A stretch of DNA of 34,039 bases from Pseudomonas sp. HAR-UPW-AIA-41 (GCF_002304225.1 NZ_NSLB01000015.1:1-34039), one strand, 5' to 3'. Shown: positions 8,315-20,427, counted from the stretch's first letter. Numbers and translations: made by a program. Notes: generated by a model not told the origin, from the letters alone.

Positions 8315-8842
8315 ATGGCAAATAACGAGCAAAAGCGCGATCGCGGCGCCCGTGACGATGCACAGAGCGATGGCTACACCGAGAAGCTGGTGCAGGTTAA
8401 TCGCGTTGCTAAGACCGTAAAAGGCGGCCGTATCTTCACTTTCACCGCGCTGACCGTGGTGGGTGATGGCAATGGTCGCGTCGGTTTCGGTCGCGGTAAA
8501 TCCCGCGAAGTGCCGGCTGCTATCCAGAAAGCTATGGAAGCTGCCCGTCGCAACATGATCCAGGTTGACCTGGATGGCACCACTCTGCAGTACCCGATCA
8601 AGTCCGCCCATGGCGCCTCCAAGGTGTACATGCAGCCGGCTTCTGAAGGTACCGGTATCATCGCCGGCGGCGCCATGCGTGCTGTTCTGGAAGTGGCTGG
8701 TGTGCAGAACGTTCTGGCCAAGTGCTATGGCTCCACCAATCCGGTGAACGTGGTGTATGCCACCTTCAAGGGTCTGAAGAACATGCAGTCCCCGGCATCC
8801 GTGGCCGCCAAGCGTGGTAAGAGCGTCGAGGAGATTCTCTGA
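8315..8842 (+). CDS. rpsE: Ribosomal protein S5 (uS5), extended N-terminus
   Basis: A 175-residue S5 involved in decoding accuracy and mRNA unwinding. The S5 double-stranded RNA-binding domain ([19 protein letters not shown]) is followed by the ribosomal S5 fold with [15 protein letters not shown]. Compared with my memory of other Pseudomonas S5 proteins (166 residues, with KRDEGY before EKLVQ), this one has about nine extra residues, RGARDDAQS, in the N-terminal tail. The KGGR loop where spectinomycin-resistance changes occur looks wild type. Confidence 0.97.
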   Translation: MANNEQKRDRGARDDAQSDGYTEKLVQVNRVAKTVKGGRIFTFTALTVVGDGNGRVGFGRGKSREVPAAIQKAMEAARRNMIQVDLDGTTLQYPIKSAHGASKVYMQPASEGTGIIAGGAMRAVLEVAGVQNVLAKCYGSTNPVNVVYATFKGLKNMQSPASVAAKRGKSVEEIL

Positions 8843-8844
8843 TC

Positions 8845-9027
8845 ATGGCTAACGCAACTGTCAAAGTCACGCTGATCAAGAGCGTGCATGGCCGCCTGGC
8901 CAATCACAAAGCCTGCGTCAAAGGCCTCGGCCTGCGTCGTATCGGTCACACCGTTGAAGTTCAGGACACTCCTGAGAATCGCGGCATGATCAACAAGGCT
9001 TACTACCTGCTGCGCGTAGAGGGTTAA
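8845..9027 (+). CDS. rpmD: Ribosomal protein L30 (uL30)
   Basis: A 60-residue bacterial-type L30. The motif [30 protein letters not shown], split here by typical family variation, and the ending [12 protein letters not shown] identify it. It is very tightly packed, with two bases after rpsE and three before rplO. The product is a peripheral 50S protein that is missing in some bacteria. Confidence 0.97.
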   Translation: MANATVKVTLIKSVHGRLANHKACVKGLGLRRIGHTVEVQDTPENRGMINKAYYLLRVEG

Positions 9028-9030
9028 TCC

Positions 9031-9465
9031 ATGCAACTGAACGATCTGCGTTCCGCGCCGGGTGCCCGTCGCGAAAAGCACCGTCCGGGCCGTGGTATCG
9101 GTAGCGGTCTCGGTAAGACCGGTGGCCGTGGCCACAAAGGTCAAACCTCCCGCTCCGGTGGCACCATTGCTCCGGGCTTCGAGGGTGGTCAACAGCCGTT
9201 GCACCGTCGCCTGCCGAAGTTCGGCTTCGTTTCCCTGAAGGCCATGGATCGCGCAGAAGTGCGCACTTCCGAACTGGCCAAAGTGGAAGGCGATGTCGTC
9301 TCCCTGCAGTCGCTGAAGGACGCCAACGTCATCAACCAAAACGTACAGCGCGTTAAAGTCATGCTGTCCGGTGAGGTTGGTCGCGCGGTGACCCTCAAAG
9401 GTATCGCTGCCACCAAGGGTGCGCGTGCGGCTATCGAAGCAGCTGGCGGTAAGTTCGAGGACTAA
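9031..9465 (+). CDS. rplO: Ribosomal protein L15 (uL15)
   Basis: A 144-residue late-assembly 50S protein. The glycine- and arginine-rich N-terminal extension ([20 protein letters not shown]) penetrates the rRNA, and [18 protein letters not shown] is the family signature. The stop codon TAA (9463-9465) abuts the secY ATG with no spacer, so SecY synthesis is probably coupled to L15. Confidence 0.98.
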   Translation: MQLNDLRSAPGARREKHRPGRGIGSGLGKTGGRGHKGQTSRSGGTIAPGFEGGQQPLHRRLPKFGFVSLKAMDRAEVRTSELAKVEGDVVSLQSLKDANVINQNVQRVKVMLSGEVGRAVTLKGIAATKGARAAIEAAGGKFED

Positions 9466-10794
9466 ATGGCTAAGCAAGGTGCTCTCTCAGCGCTCAGCAA
9501 TGGCGGGTTGTCCGAGCTCTGGGCTCGACTGCGTTTCCTGTTCCTGGCGATTATCGTCTATCGGATTGGTGCGCACATTCCGGTGCCCGGAATCAACCCT
9601 GACCGGCTGGCCGAGCTGTTCCGGCAGAACGAGGGGACCATTCTTAGCCTGTTCAACATGTTTTCCGGTGGCGCGCTGGAGCGCATGAGTATTTTTGCAC
9701 TTGGGATCATGCCGTACATCTCGGCATCGATCATCATGCAGCTCATGACCGCTGTCAGCCCGCAACTGGAGCAGTTGAAAAAGGAAGGTGAAGCTGGCCG
9801 TCGCAAGATCAGCCAGTACACCCGCTACGGCACCCTGGTGCTGGCTTTTGTTCAGGCTATCGGCATGTCCGTCGGTCTGGCTGGTCAGGGTGTGGCATTC
9901 TCTACCGACTTCGGTTTCTACTTCGTGGCAGTCACCACTTTCGTAGCTGGTGCCATGTTCATGATGTGGTTGGGTGAGCAGATCACCGAGCGTGGTATCG
10001 GCAATGGTATTTCCATGCTGATCTTCGCCGGTATCGTGGCTGGCCTGCCGTCGGCGATAGGGCAGTCCTTCGAATCGGCGCGTCAGGGCGATATCAATAT
10101 CTTCGCTCTGATCGCGATCGGTTTGCTGGCAGTTGCCATCATCGGCTTCGTGGTGTTCATCGAGCGTGGTCAGCGTCGCATTGCGGTGCACTACGCCAAG
10201 CGTCAGCAGGGCCGTAAGGTCTTCGCTGCCCAGACCAGCCACCTGCCGCTGAAGGTCAACATGGCTGGCGTGATTCCGGCAATTTTTGCCAGCAGCATCC
10301 TGCTGTTCCCGGCTTCGCTGGGTTCGTGGTTCGGTCAGTCCGAGGGTATGGGCTGGCTGCAGGAAGTTGCTCAGTCGATCGCGCCCGGTCAGCCGCTGAA
10401 CATTCTGCTGTTTAGTGCAGGGATCATCTTCTTCTGCTTCTTCTACACAGCCCTGATGTTCAATCCGAAGGATGTGGCGGAAAACCTGAAGAAGTCCGGT
10501 GCCTTTATCCCGGGTATTCGTCCGGGTGAGCAGTCGGCACGCTATATCGATGGCGTTCTGACCCGCTTGACCCTGTTCGGTGCTCTGTACATGACGGCTG
10601 TCTGCCTGCTGCCCCAGTTCCTGGTGGTGGCGGCCAATGTGCCGTTCTACCTTGGCGGGACCTCGTTGCTGATCGTGGTCGTGGTTGTTATGGACTTTAT
10701 GGCCCAAGTACAATCGCACCTCGTTTCGCACCAGTACGAATCCCTGATGAAGAAAGCCAACCTGAAGGGCTATGGCGGCGGAATGCTCCGCTGA
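9466..10794 (+). CDS. secY: Preprotein translocase subunit SecY
   Basis: This 442-residue inner-membrane protein is the channel of the Sec translocon and works with SecE, SecG and SecA. It has ten hydrophobic segments, starting with the one at about residues 20-40 ([20 protein letters not shown], including the conserved IPVPG). Conserved cytoplasmic loops include [14 protein letters not shown] and [19 protein letters not shown]. The length is standard. Its ribosome-binding site (GAGG) lies within the end of rplO. Confidence 0.98.
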   Translation: MAKQGALSALSNGGLSELWARLRFLFLAIIVYRIGAHIPVPGINPDRLAELFRQNEGTILSLFNMFSGGALERMSIFALGIMPYISASIIMQLMTAVSPQLEQLKKEGEAGRRKISQYTRYGTLVLAFVQAIGMSVGLAGQGVAFSTDFGFYFVAVTTFVAGAMFMMWLGEQITERGIGNGISMLIFAGIVAGLPSAIGQSFESARQGDINIFALIAIGLLAVAIIGFVVFIERGQRRIAVHYAKRQQGRKVFAAQTSHLPLKVNMAGVIPAIFASSILLFPASLGSWFGQSEGMGWLQEVAQSIAPGQPLNILLFSAGIIFFCFFYTALMFNPKDVAENLKKSGAFIPGIRPGEQSARYIDGVLTRLTLFGALYMTAVCLLPQFLVVAANVPFYLGGTSLLIVVVVVMDFMAQVQSHLVSHQYESLMKKANLKGYGGGMLR

Positions 10795-10825
10795 TATAGC
10801 GTCCGTAAGGTTCTAGGAGTTACTG

Positions 10826-10942
10826 ATGAAAGTTCGTGCATCGGTCAAGAAGCTGTGCCGCAACTGCAAGATCATTCGCCGCGAAGGTGTTGTTCGCGTG
10901 ATCTGCAGCGCGGAGCCGCGTCACAAGCAGCGCCAAGGCTGA
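10826..10942 (+). CDS. rpmJ: Ribosomal protein L36 (bL36), zinc-binding form
   Basis: A 38-residue protein starting [15 protein letters not shown] and ending RHKQRQG. It has Cys11, Cys14, Cys27 and His33, the zinc-ribbon set of the C-plus form. AGGAG (10815-10819) precedes the ATG by 6 bases. It is the last gene of the secY unit, as in E. coli. Genomes with this form often carry a zinc-free paralogue elsewhere that is used during zinc starvation. Confidence 0.97.
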
Positions 10943-10961
10943 GTGTGATTCACGCGTAATG

Positions 10962-10989
10962 AGCCCGGCAGCTAGTGCGCTGCCGGGTT
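10962..10989 (+). terminator. Terminator-like hairpin after rpmJ
   Basis: A 9-bp perfect stem CCCGGCAGC / GCTGCCGGG (10964-10972 with 10979-10987) has loop TAGTGC. The following DNA is T-rich (TTGATTCTTTGTT) but lacks an unbroken T-run, so read-through into the alpha operon is likely. As at rpsN-rpsH, the hairpin abuts the -35 box of the next promoter. Confidence 0.7.
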
Positions 10990-11016
10990 GATTCTTTGTT
11001 ATTACAGCGCTAATAT
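10988..11016 (+). promoter_or_regulatory. Sigma-70 promoter of the alpha operon (rpsM-rplQ)
   Basis: TTGATT (10988-10993), a 17-bp spacer and TAATAT (11011-11016) predict a start near 11023 and a leader of about 53 nt. Bases CGCCCT (11021-11026) can pair with AGGGCG (11041-11046). In E. coli, S4 represses this operon through a pseudoknot around the rpsM start, but I cannot confirm such a fold here. Confidence 0.82.
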
Positions 11017-11075
11017 CTCGCGCCCTATTTCTTGGCTTCCAGGGCGTGGGTAGCTGTCAATTGGAGTTCCACTGA

Positions 11076-11432
11076 ATGGCCCGTATTGCAGGCGTCAACA
11101 TTCCGGATAACAAGCACACTGTTATCTCGCTGACCTACATCTATGGTGTCGGTCGCACAACCGCGCAAAAGATCTGCGCTGTTACCGGTGTAAACCCGGC
11201 AGCAAAAATCAAGGATCTGAGCGACGAGCAGATTGAACAGCTGCGTGGCGAAGTCGCAAAGCTCACCACTGAAGGTGACCTGCGCCGCGAAGTTAACATG
11301 AACATCAAGCGTCTGATGGACCTGGGCTGCTACCGCGGTCTGCGTCACCGTCGTGGCTTGCCTGTTCGTGGTCAGCGTACCAAGACCAACGCGCGTACCC
11401 GTAAGGGCCCGCGTAAGCCGATCCGCAAGTAA
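11076..11432 (+). CDS. rpsM: Ribosomal protein S13 (uS13)
   Basis: A 118-residue S13 from the 30S head that forms intersubunit bridges with L5. It starts [26 protein letters not shown] in family fashion (helix-hairpin region) and ends with the basic tail [24 protein letters not shown] (11062-11065) lies 10 bases upstream. It is the first gene of the alpha operon. Confidence 0.98.
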   Translation: MARIAGVNIPDNKHTVISLTYIYGVGRTTAQKICAVTGVNPAAKIKDLSDEQIEQLRGEVAKLTTEGDLRREVNMNIKRLMDLGCYRGLRHRRGLPVRGQRTKTNARTRKGPRKPIRK

Positions 11433-11464
11433 CATTGCGCCAGCGAATCGACAGGAAATAAGTC

Positions 11465-11854
11465 ATGGCTAAGCCAGCTGCTCGTACTCGTAAGAAAGTC
11501 AAAAAGACAGTGGTGGATGGCATCGCCCATATCCACGCGTCTTTCAATAACACCATCGTGACCATCACTGACCGTCAAGGTAATGCTCTGTCCTGGGCTA
11601 CCTCCGGTGGTTCGGGCTTCCGTGGTTCCCGTAAGAGCACCCCGTTCGCTGCCCAGGTGGCTGCTGAGCGCGCTGGTCAAGCGGCTCTGGAATACGGTTT
11701 GAAGAACCTCGACGTAAACGTCAAAGGCCCGGGCCCGGGTCGCGAATCCGCTGTGCGTGCACTGAACGCCTGCGGCTACAAGATCGCCAGCATCACCGAC
11801 GTGACGCCTATCCCGCACAACGGGTGCCGTCCGCCGAAGAAGCGTCGCGTGTAA
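11465..11854 (+). CDS. rpsK: Ribosomal protein S11 (uS11)
   Basis: A 129-residue S11 of the 30S platform near the mRNA exit. Family motifs visible are [20 protein letters not shown] and the ending [16 protein letters not shown], both complete. The 32-base spacer after rpsM includes AGGAAA as ribosome-binding site. Confidence 0.98.
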   Translation: MAKPAARTRKKVKKTVVDGIAHIHASFNNTIVTITDRQGNALSWATSGGSGFRGSRKSTPFAAQVAAERAGQAALEYGLKNLDVNVKGPGPGRESAVRALNACGYKIASITDVTPIPHNGCRPPKKRRV

Positions 11855-11870
11855 TAGGAGACAGTGAAGA

Positions 11871-12491
11871 ATGGCTCGTTACATTGGTCCCAAGTGCAAA
11901 CTGTCTCGTCGTGAAGGCACCGATCTCTTTCTGAAGAGTGGTGCGCGCGCGCTCGAATCCAAGTGCAACATCGAATCCGCTCCTGGTCAGCATGGCGCCC
12001 GTCGTGGCCGTCTGTCCGACTACGGTCTGCAGCTGCGTGAGAAGCAGAAAGTTCGTCGTATCTACGGCGTACTCGAGCGTCAGTTCAGCAGCTACTACAA
12101 GGAAGCTGCCCGCCGTAAGGGCGCTACCGGCGAAAACCTGCTGCAACTCCTCGAGTGCCGCCTGGACAACGTCGTGTATCGCATGGGCTTCGGTGCTACT
12201 CGCGCAGAGTCCCGTCAGCTGGTATCGCACAAGTCGATCACCGTTAACGGCAAAACTCTGAACATCCCGTCTTACCAGGTTCAGGCCGGTGACGTTGTGG
12301 CTGTTCGCGAGAAGTCGAAAAACCAGCTGCGTATCGCTCAAGCTCTGGAACTGGCCGCTCAGCGCGGTCGTCTCGAGTGGCTCGATGTCGATGCCGAGAA
12401 GAAGTCTGGCGTGTTCAAGAGCGTGCCGGCTCGCAGCGACCTGTCTGCCGACATCAACGAAAACCTGATTGTCGAGCTCTACTCCAAGTAA
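11871..12491 (+). CDS. rpsD: Ribosomal protein S4 (uS4)
   Basis: A 206-residue S4 that starts 30S assembly at the 16S five-way junction. It is also an alpha-operon repressor and antitermination factor in E. coli. The N-terminal [20 protein letters not shown] and an S4 RNA-binding domain ([32 protein letters not shown], interrupted only here for description) near residues 95-130 are typical. Cysteines 9 and 32 do not form a full zinc motif. Confidence 0.98.
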   Translation: MARYIGPKCKLSRREGTDLFLKSGARALESKCNIESAPGQHGARRGRLSDYGLQLREKQKVRRIYGVLERQFSSYYKEAARRKGATGENLLQLLECRLDNVVYRMGFGATRAESRQLVSHKSITVNGKTLNIPSYQVQAGDVVAVREKSKNQLRIAQALELAAQRGRLEWLDVDAEKKSGVFKSVPARSDLSADINENLIVELYSK

Positions 12492-12514
12492 GAGTTAGAA
12501 AATAGGTGCTATCC

Positions 12515-13516
12515 ATGCAGAGTTCGGTAAATGAGTTCCTGACCCCCCGCCACATTGATGTGCAGGTGGTCAGTCCGACCCGTGCCAAGATCACGCTCGA
12601 GCCTCTCGAGCGTGGTTTCGGCCATACCCTGGGCAACGCGCTGCGTCGCATCCTGTTGTCCTCCATGCCCGGCTGTGCAGTAGTCGAGGCCGAAATCGAT
12701 GGCGTGCTCCACGAGTACAGCGCCATCGAGGGTGTGCAGGAAGATGTAATTGAAATCCTGCTGAACCTGAAAGGCCTGGCTATCAAGCTGCATGGCCGTG
12801 ACGAGGTAACCCTGAACCTTTCCAAGAAAGGCGCAGGCGTGGTCACCGCCGCCGACATTCAGCTGGATCACGATGTTGAAATCGTCAACGGCGACCACGT
12901 GATTGCCAACTTGGCGGACAACGGTGTTCTGAACATGAAGCTCACTGTGGCTCGTGGTCGCGGCTATGAGCCGGCTGACGCGCGTCAGAGTGACGAAGAT
13001 GAAAGCCGCAGCATTGGTCGTCTGCAGCTGGACTCTTCTTTCAGCCCGGTCCGTCGTGTTGCCTACGTGGTGGAAAACGCCCGCGTTGAGCAGCGCACCA
13101 ACCTGGACAAGCTGGTTCTTGATCTGGAAACCAACGGTACCCTGGATCCCGAAGAGGCTATCCGTCGTGCCGCGACCATTCTGCAGCAGCAGCTGGCCGC
13201 GTTCGTCGACCTCAAGGGTGACAGTGAGCCGGTCGTGGTTGAGCAGGAAGATGAGATCGATCCGATCCTCCTGCGCCCGGTCGATGATCTCGAGCTGACC
13301 GTACGTTCGGCCAACTGCCTGAAGGCGGAGAACATTTACTACATCGGTGATCTGATTCAGCGCACCGAAGTAGAACTGTTGAAGACTCCGAACCTGGGCA
13401 AGAAGTCCCTGACTGAGATCAAGGACGTTCTGGCATCCCGCGGTCTGTCCCTCGGCATGCGCCTCGACAACTGGCCGCCGGCAAGTCTGAAGAAAGACGA
13501 TAAGGCCACGGCCTGA
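12515..13516 (+). CDS. rpoA: RNA polymerase alpha subunit
   Basis: This 333-residue alpha subunit starts [18 protein letters not shown] at ATG 12515. An in-frame GTG nine bases earlier would add residues not seen in the family. The N-terminal domain (to about residue 235) dimerises and assembles beta and beta-prime. A flexible linker [18 protein letters not shown] leads to the C-terminal domain. That domain holds the DNA UP-element and activator contact motif [18 protein letters not shown]. The sequence is nearly identical to my memory of P. aeruginosa RpoA. Confidence 0.99.
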   Translation: MQSSVNEFLTPRHIDVQVVSPTRAKITLEPLERGFGHTLGNALRRILLSSMPGCAVVEAEIDGVLHEYSAIEGVQEDVIEILLNLKGLAIKLHGRDEVTLNLSKKGAGVVTAADIQLDHDVEIVNGDHVIANLADNGVLNMKLTVARGRGYEPADARQSDEDESRSIGRLQLDSSFSPVRRVAYVVENARVEQRTNLDKLVLDLETNGTLDPEEAIRRAATILQQQLAAFVDLKGDSEPVVVEQEDEIDPILLRPVDDLELTVRSANCLKAENIYYIGDLIQRTEVELLKTPNLGKKSLTEIKDVLASRGLSLGMRLDNWPPASLKKDDKATA

Positions 13517-13559
13517 TCGTCACGATCACCGAACTTGAAGTTTGGTAAGGAATTGAACC

Positions 13560-13949
13560 ATGCGTCATCGTAAAAGTGGCCGTCACCTGAGCCGCACCAG
13601 CGCACACCGCAAGGCCATGTTCCAGAACATGGCGGTGTCCCTGTTCGAACACGAGCTGATCAAAACCACCCTTCCGAAAGCCAAGGAACTGCGCCGCGTT
13701 GCCGAGCCGCTGATCACCCTGGCCAAGGAAGACAGCGTTGCCAACCGTCGTCTGGCTTTCGACCGCACTCGCTCCAAAGAAGCGGTCGGCAAGCTGTTCA
13801 ACGATCTGGGCAAGCGTTACGCCAACCGTCAAGGTGGCTATCTGCGTATTCTCAAGTGCGGCTTCCGCGCTGGTGACAACGCTCCGATGGCCTACGTTGA
13901 GCTGGTTGACCGTCCGGTCGCTGGTGCTGTAGAAGCTGCTGCCGAGTAA
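13560..13949 (+). CDS. rplQ: Ribosomal protein L17 (bL17)
   Basis: A 129-residue L17 at the tunnel exit region. The N-terminal [20 protein letters not shown] and the repeated FENMA-like segment [13 protein letters not shown] identify it. It closes the alpha operon and is followed by a clear terminator. Confidence 0.98.
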   Translation: MRHRKSGRHLSRTSAHRKAMFQNMAVSLFEHELIKTTLPKAKELRRVAEPLITLAKEDSVANRRLAFDRTRSKEAVGKLFNDLGKRYANRQGGYLRILKCGFRAGDNAPMAYVELVDRPVAGAVEAAAE

Positions 13950-13957
13950 TCGGTAGT

Positions 13958-13990
13958 GCAATAAAAACGGCTTGCCCGGTTTTTTATTGC
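13958..13990 (+). terminator. Terminator of the alpha operon
   Basis: GCAATAAAAA (13958-13967) pairs with TTTTTATTGC (13981-13990), and CGG pairs with CCG on top with a two-base bulge and a CTTGC loop. The A-rich and T-rich arms make it potentially active in both directions. It lies 9 bases after the rplQ stop codon. Confidence 0.88.
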
Positions 13991-14142
13991 CTGTAAGAAA
14001 GTGCCCAGGCAGCGTTTGGGTCGGCGTCCGTTGCTCTTGCAACAGATGCGCAACGGCGGGTGCCTGCAGCATTGCGCTTGACCGAATGGGTTAGCCGGGC
14101 CAGCATGTTTTGAGTTACCCCATACCGTTCAAGGATATGCCA

Positions 14143-14607
14143 ATGAAAGGCCACGCCGAGGTCGTCGATTACCTGAAGCAACTGCTTAAGGGTGAACTGG
14201 CTGCGCGCGACCAGTACTTCGTGCACTCCCGTTATTACGAGGATTGGGGCTTCAGCAAGCTGTATGAGCGCATCAACCATGAGATGGAAGAGGAGACGCA
14301 GCATGCCGATGCGCTGCTCAAGCGCATTCTCTTCCTGGAGGGTATACCTGACATGGCGCCAACAGCCTTTAGCTTCGGGCAGAGCGTTCCCGAGATGCTT
14401 AAGCTCGATCTGGCGCTGGAATATGAGGTGCGTGCAGCCCTCGCCAAGGGCATTGCGCTGTGCGAGCAGTATCAGGATTACACCACGCGTGACATTCTCC
14501 TGGCTCAGCTCAAGGATACCGAAGAAGATCATGCTTACTGGCTGGAGATTCAGCTGGCACTGATCGACAAGGTTGGTCTGGAAAACTACCTGCAATCCCA
14601 GATGTAA
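14143..14607 (+). CDS. ftnA: Bacterial ferritin of the FtnA (BfrA) type
   Basis: A 154-residue four-helix ferritin storing iron in a 24-subunit cytoplasmic shell. Ferroxidase ligands are all present: Glu18, Glu51, His54, Glu93, Glu127 and His130. The position of the heme-ligating Met52 of true bacterioferritins is Thr52, so this should be the heme-free FtnA type, formerly called BfrA in Pseudomonas. The start is ATG 14143 ([11 protein letters not shown]) with AAGGA 7 bases upstream; the open frame extends 33 bases further but not in family fashion. The 152-base gap before it has a GTTGC/GCAAC inverted repeat but no convincing promoter. katA, which I recall at this place in P. aeruginosa, is absent. 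Confidence 0.93.
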   Translation: MKGHAEVVDYLKQLLKGELAARDQYFVHSRYYEDWGFSKLYERINHEMEEETQHADALLKRILFLEGIPDMAPTAFSFGQSVPEMLKLDLALEYEVRAALAKGIALCEQYQDYTTRDILLAQLKDTEEDHAYWLEIQLALIDKVGLENYLQSQM

Positions 14608-14619
14608 CCCGGCACTCAT

Positions 14620-14648
14620 GAAAAAGCCCCGCATTGCGGGGCTTTTTC
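14620..14648. terminator. Bidirectional terminator between ftnA and uvrA
   Basis: A 12-bp perfect stem AAAAAGCCCCGC / GCGGGGCTTTTT with loop ATT is flanked by G and C that extend pairing. It has a T-run on both strands and so serves both convergent genes. Confidence 0.95.
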
Positions 14649-14658
14649 GTTTCGGCCT

Positions 14659-17493
<2,835 letters not shown>

Positions 17494-17584
17494 GACAGGC
17501 CTCGAAGGCGGGCGGAAACCCGCGAGTATACGGCCGCTGGCCAGTGCACAGCAAAGCGCGCGCCTGTGCCGGAGGCGGGCGGGC

Positions 17585-17593
17585 TGATAGAAT
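17585..17593 (+). promoter_or_regulatory. Possible extended -10 promoter of the MFS gene
   Basis: TGATAGAAT matches an extended -10 (TG-N-TAGAAT) 28 bases before the chosen start codon. No -35 of quality is found 17 bases upstream, so this is a moderate prediction. It lies in the divergent uvrA-MFS spacer. Confidence 0.4.
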
Positions 17594-17621
17594 CGCGGCC
17601 TCGATTTTCCAGGGGGTCGTC

Positions 17622-19016
17622 ATGCACGATCTGCACGACGCGCGCATGAGCGCTCGCGAAACCCGCGCGGCCGGAGGGCTGGCGCTGGTGTATGCCTTTC
17701 GCATGCTGGGCATGTTCATGGTTCTGCCGGTACTGGCGACATACGGCCAGGATCTGGCGGGCGCTACGCCGGCCTTGATCGGTCTGGCGATTGGCGCCTA
17801 TGGCCTGACTCAGGCTGTGCTGCAGATTCCTTTCGGTACGCTGTCCGATCGTATCGGGCGCATGCCGGTCATCGTCTTTGGCTTGCTGGTGTTTGCTGCA
17901 GGTGCGGTCCTGGCGGCCAATGCCGAGAGTATCTGGGGCGTGATCGCCGGACGGGTGCTGCAGGGGGCGGGGGCTATCTCGGCGGCTGTTATGGCGCTGT
18001 TGTCAGACCTGACCCGCGAGCAGCACCGGACCAAGGCCATGGCTATGATCGGCATGAGCATAGGCCTGTCGTTTGCTGTGGCCATGGTCGTTGGCCCGCT
18101 GCTGACGCGGGCCTTTGGGCTGGCGGGGCTGTTCTGGGCGACCGCGGGCATGGCTTTGCTGGGGCTGGTCATCGTGCTGCTGGTGGTGCCGCGTGCGCCG
18201 CAGGCGCTGGCCCACCGTGAGTCGAATATCGCCCGGCAGGCTCTGGCGGCCACACTCAAACATCCGGAACTGCTGCGCCTGAACATCGGCATCGGCGTGC
18301 TGCATGCGATTCTGATGGCGAGCTTTGTCGCCTTGCCCCTGGCCTTGGTGGAGCAGGGTGGCCTGCCCAAGGAACAGCACTGGTGGGTGTATCTGGCGGC
18401 GTTGCTGATCGGATTCTTCGGCATGGTGCCGTTCATCATCTATGGCGAGAAGAAGCGCCAGATGAAGCGCGTGCTGGTAGGGGCGATCAGTGTGCTGCTG
18501 CTCTGCGAGCTCTTCTTCTGGCAGTTCGGCACCAGTCTGCAGTGGCTGGTGGTGGGTAATGTGATCTTCTTTACCGCCTTCAACCTGCTCGAGGCTTCCC
18601 TGCCGTCGCTGGTCAGCAAAGTGGCTCCGGCTGGCGGCAAGGGTACGGCGATGGGGCTGTATTCCACCAGTCAGTTCCTCGGTGCGGCCGTGGGCGGTCT
18701 GTTCGGTGGCTGGATGTATCAGCACCTGGGCTTTGCCGGAGTGTTTATCAGCTGTGCGCTGCTGGCGCTTTTCTGGCTTGGCTTTGCTGCTACTATGCGT
18801 GAGCCGCCTTACGTGACCAGTCTGCGTCGGCCGCTCAGTGCCATGGCGCTGGCGGATCACAGTCTGGTGGGGCGCATTCTGGCGGTGCCTGGCGTCAGTG
18901 ACGCGGTGGTCGTCGCCGAAGAAGCGGCCCTGTACATCAAAGTGGACACCCAACAATTGAATCGTGCGTTGCTCGAGCGGGAGCTCGAAGAGGCGCCGGT
19001 TACGCATTCAGCTTAG
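17622..19016 (+). CDS. MFS transporter of the YajR type
   Basis: This 464-residue inner-membrane carrier has twelve hydrophobic segments. The family motif A is GTLSDRIGRMPVIV between helices 2 and 3, with FRMLGMFMVLPVLATYG in helix 1. After the last helix, the roughly 70-residue tail (from PPYVTSLRRPL to IKVDTQQLNRALLE) resembles the cytoplasmic ferredoxin-like YAM domain that marks E. coli YajR. The substrate is unknown. ATG 17622 has AGGGGG about 5-6 bases upstream; ATG 17646 is a weaker alternative. An open frame further upstream is not used because it has no family match. Confidence 0.9.
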   Translation: MHDLHDARMSARETRAAGGLALVYAFRMLGMFMVLPVLATYGQDLAGATPALIGLAIGAYGLTQAVLQIPFGTLSDRIGRMPVIVFGLLVFAAGAVLAANAESIWGVIAGRVLQGAGAISAAVMALLSDLTREQHRTKAMAMIGMSIGLSFAVAMVVGPLLTRAFGLAGLFWATAGMALLGLVIVLLVVPRAPQALAHRESNIARQALAATLKHPELLRLNIGIGVLHAILMASFVALPLALVEQGGLPKEQHWWVYLAALLIGFFGMVPFIIYGEKKRQMKRVLVGAISVLLLCELFFWQFGTSLQWLVVGNVIFFTAFNLLEASLPSLVSKVAPAGGKGTAMGLYSTSQFLGAAVGGLFGGWMYQHLGFAGVFISCALLALFWLGFAATMREPPYVTSLRRPLSAMALADHSLVGRILAVPGVSDAVVVAEEAALYIKVDTQQLNRALLERELEEAPVTHSA

Positions 19017-19025
19017 GAGAACGAA

Positions 19026-19508
19026 ATGGCCCGTGGGGTAAACAAAGTCATTCTGATCGGTAACGTCGGCGGCGATCCGGAAACCCGTTATCTGCCCAAT
19101 GGCAACGCGGTGACCAACATCACCCTGGCCACTACCGACAGCTGGAAGGACAAGCAGACCGGTCAGCAGCAGGAGCGCACCGAATGGCACCGCGTGGTGT
19201 TCTTCGGCAAGCTGGCGGAAATCGCCGGCGAGTACCTGCGCAAGGGTGGCCAGTGCTATATCGAGGGTCGTCTGCAAACCCGCGAGTGGGAGAAGGACGG
19301 CGTCAAGCGCTACACCACCGAGATCGTGGTGGACATGAACGGCACCCTGCAACTGCTCGGTGGTCGTGGTGGCAATGCCGGTGATGATGCGCCGCGCGCG
19401 CCGCGTCCGCAGCGCGAACCGCAACAGGCTGCCCCGCGTCAGGCGCCGCAGGCCGCTGCCCAGCCGGCACCGGACTACGACAGCTTCGACGACGACATTC
19501 CGTTCTGA
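19026..19508 (+). CDS. ssb: Single-stranded DNA-binding protein
   Basis: A 160-residue SSB with an N-terminal OB-fold ([18 protein letters not shown] to about residue 112). A Pro/Gln/Ala/Arg-rich linker follows, and the acidic tip DDDIPF is the docking site for replication and repair partners. It lies 9 bases after the MFS gene and is probably co-transcribed with it, in addition to any promoter inside that gene. The neighbouring uvrA is divergent from this unit, an order also known from E. coli (uvrA-ssb). Confidence 0.98.
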   Translation: MARGVNKVILIGNVGGDPETRYLPNGNAVTNITLATTDSWKDKQTGQQQERTEWHRVVFFGKLAEIAGEYLRKGGQCYIEGRLQTREWEKDGVKRYTTEIVVDMNGTLQLLGGRGGNAGDDAPRAPRPQREPQQAAPRQAPQAAAQPAPDYDSFDDDIPF

Positions 19509-19509
19509 T

Positions 19510-19525
19510 CCTGGCTGGCCAGGAG
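19510..19525 (+). promoter_or_regulatory. Hairpin covering a ribosome-binding site
   Basis: CCTGGC (19510-19515) pairs with GCCAGG (19518-19523), and the AGGAG (19521-19525) that serves the next start codon lies partly in the stem. It starts two bases after the ssb stop. It could lower translation of the next gene or act as a weak mRNA end; there is no T-run. Confidence 0.4.
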
Positions 19526-19535
19526 CTGACCTCGC

Positions 19536-20420
19536 ATGCGCATGCGCTTGTTGTTGCTGGGTGGTGGCAGTGCTCTCGGCCAGGCCCTGATTCGTCAGGG
19601 CGCTGAGGAGGACATCGGCTTCCTCGCGCCGCGTCCGCCCGAACAGGGTTGGGACGCCGCCAGTCTGACCCTCCTGCTGGACGAAACGCGGCCGGATGCT
19701 GTGGTCAACCTGGCCTATTACTTCGACTGGTTCCAGGCCGAGCAGATCGGCGAGAGCCGGTTTGCCGCGCAGGAACGCGCCGTAGAGCGTCTTGCCGAGC
19801 TCTGCCAGCACCACGGCGTGGTGCTGTTGCAGCCTTCCAGTTACCGAGTCTTCGATGGCGCCCGCGCCACCGCCTACGGCGAGCGTGACGAGCCGCTGCC
19901 GCTGGGTCTGCGTGGTCAGGCGCTGTGGCGCATGGAGCAGAGCGTGCGCGCCCTGTGTCCGCGGCACGTGTTGCTGCGTTTTGGCTGGCTGCTGGACGAC
20001 AGTGCCGAAGGCTCTGTCGGACGCTTTCTGCGCCGGGCGATGCGCGGCGATGAGCTGATGCTGGCGGATGACCGGCGCGGTAATCCGACCCCGGTCGATG
20101 ATGCCGCGCGGGTGGTGCTGGCCGTACTCAAGCAGCTCGATTGCCAGTCGCCTCTGTGGGGTACCTACCACTACGGAGGTCATGAGGCGACCACGGCGCT
20201 GGCGCTGGGGCAGGCTATTCTGGAAGAGGCGCGCGCGTTGCGGGCGATCAAGACCGAGGCGGTTGTCGCTCAGGCCCATGCAGCCAGACCGGATAGCGGC
20301 GATGAGCCTCAGCATGCCGTGCTGGCCTGCAAGAAGATCCTCAACACCTTCGGCGTCAAGCCGCGTGCCTGGCGTTCCGGCCTGCCCAGTCTGCTGGATC
20401 GTTATTTCCGCCATCAGTGA
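19536..20420 (+). CDS. RmlD-like SDR-fold sugar-nucleotide protein lacking the catalytic YxxxK
   Basis: A 294-residue protein with an N-terminal Rossmann strand and glycine loop (LLLLGGGSALGQAL). It has the RmlD-like layout VVNLAYYFDW, then PSSYRVFDG, then LADDRRGNPTPVDDAARVVL. RmlD makes dTDP-rhamnose by reducing a 4-keto sugar, and its YxxxK normally follows the VFDG segment. Here the matching stretch reads PLGLRGQALWRMEQ, with neither the Tyr nor the Lys. The protein may therefore be a binding or accessory partner of the epimerase encoded 7 bases downstream. A homologous gene pair occurs beside oprG in Pseudomonas, as I recall it. The function is unknown. Confidence 0.75.
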   Translation: MRMRLLLLGGGSALGQALIRQGAEEDIGFLAPRPPEQGWDAASLTLLLDETRPDAVVNLAYYFDWFQAEQIGESRFAAQERAVERLAELCQHHGVVLLQPSSYRVFDGARATAYGERDEPLPLGLRGQALWRMEQSVRALCPRHVLLRFGWLLDDSAEGSVGRFLRRAMRGDELMLADDRRGNPTPVDDAARVVLAVLKQLDCQSPLWGTYHYGGHEATTALALGQAILEEARALRAIKTEAVVAQAHAARPDSGDEPQHAVLACKKILNTFGVKPRAWRSGLPSLLDRYFRHQ

Positions 20421-20427
20421 GAACGTC

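Noticed and set aside
11021..11075. S4-binding pseudoknot in the rpsM leader
   Set aside because: Only one 6-bp pairing (CGCCCT/AGGGCG) was found by eye, and no nested pairing like that of E. coli could be established.
17537..17551. CTG...CAG pair upstream of uvrA as a LexA (SOS) box
   Set aside because: The spacing is nine bases instead of the ten in CTG-N10-CAG, and the inner TATA-like bases are absent.
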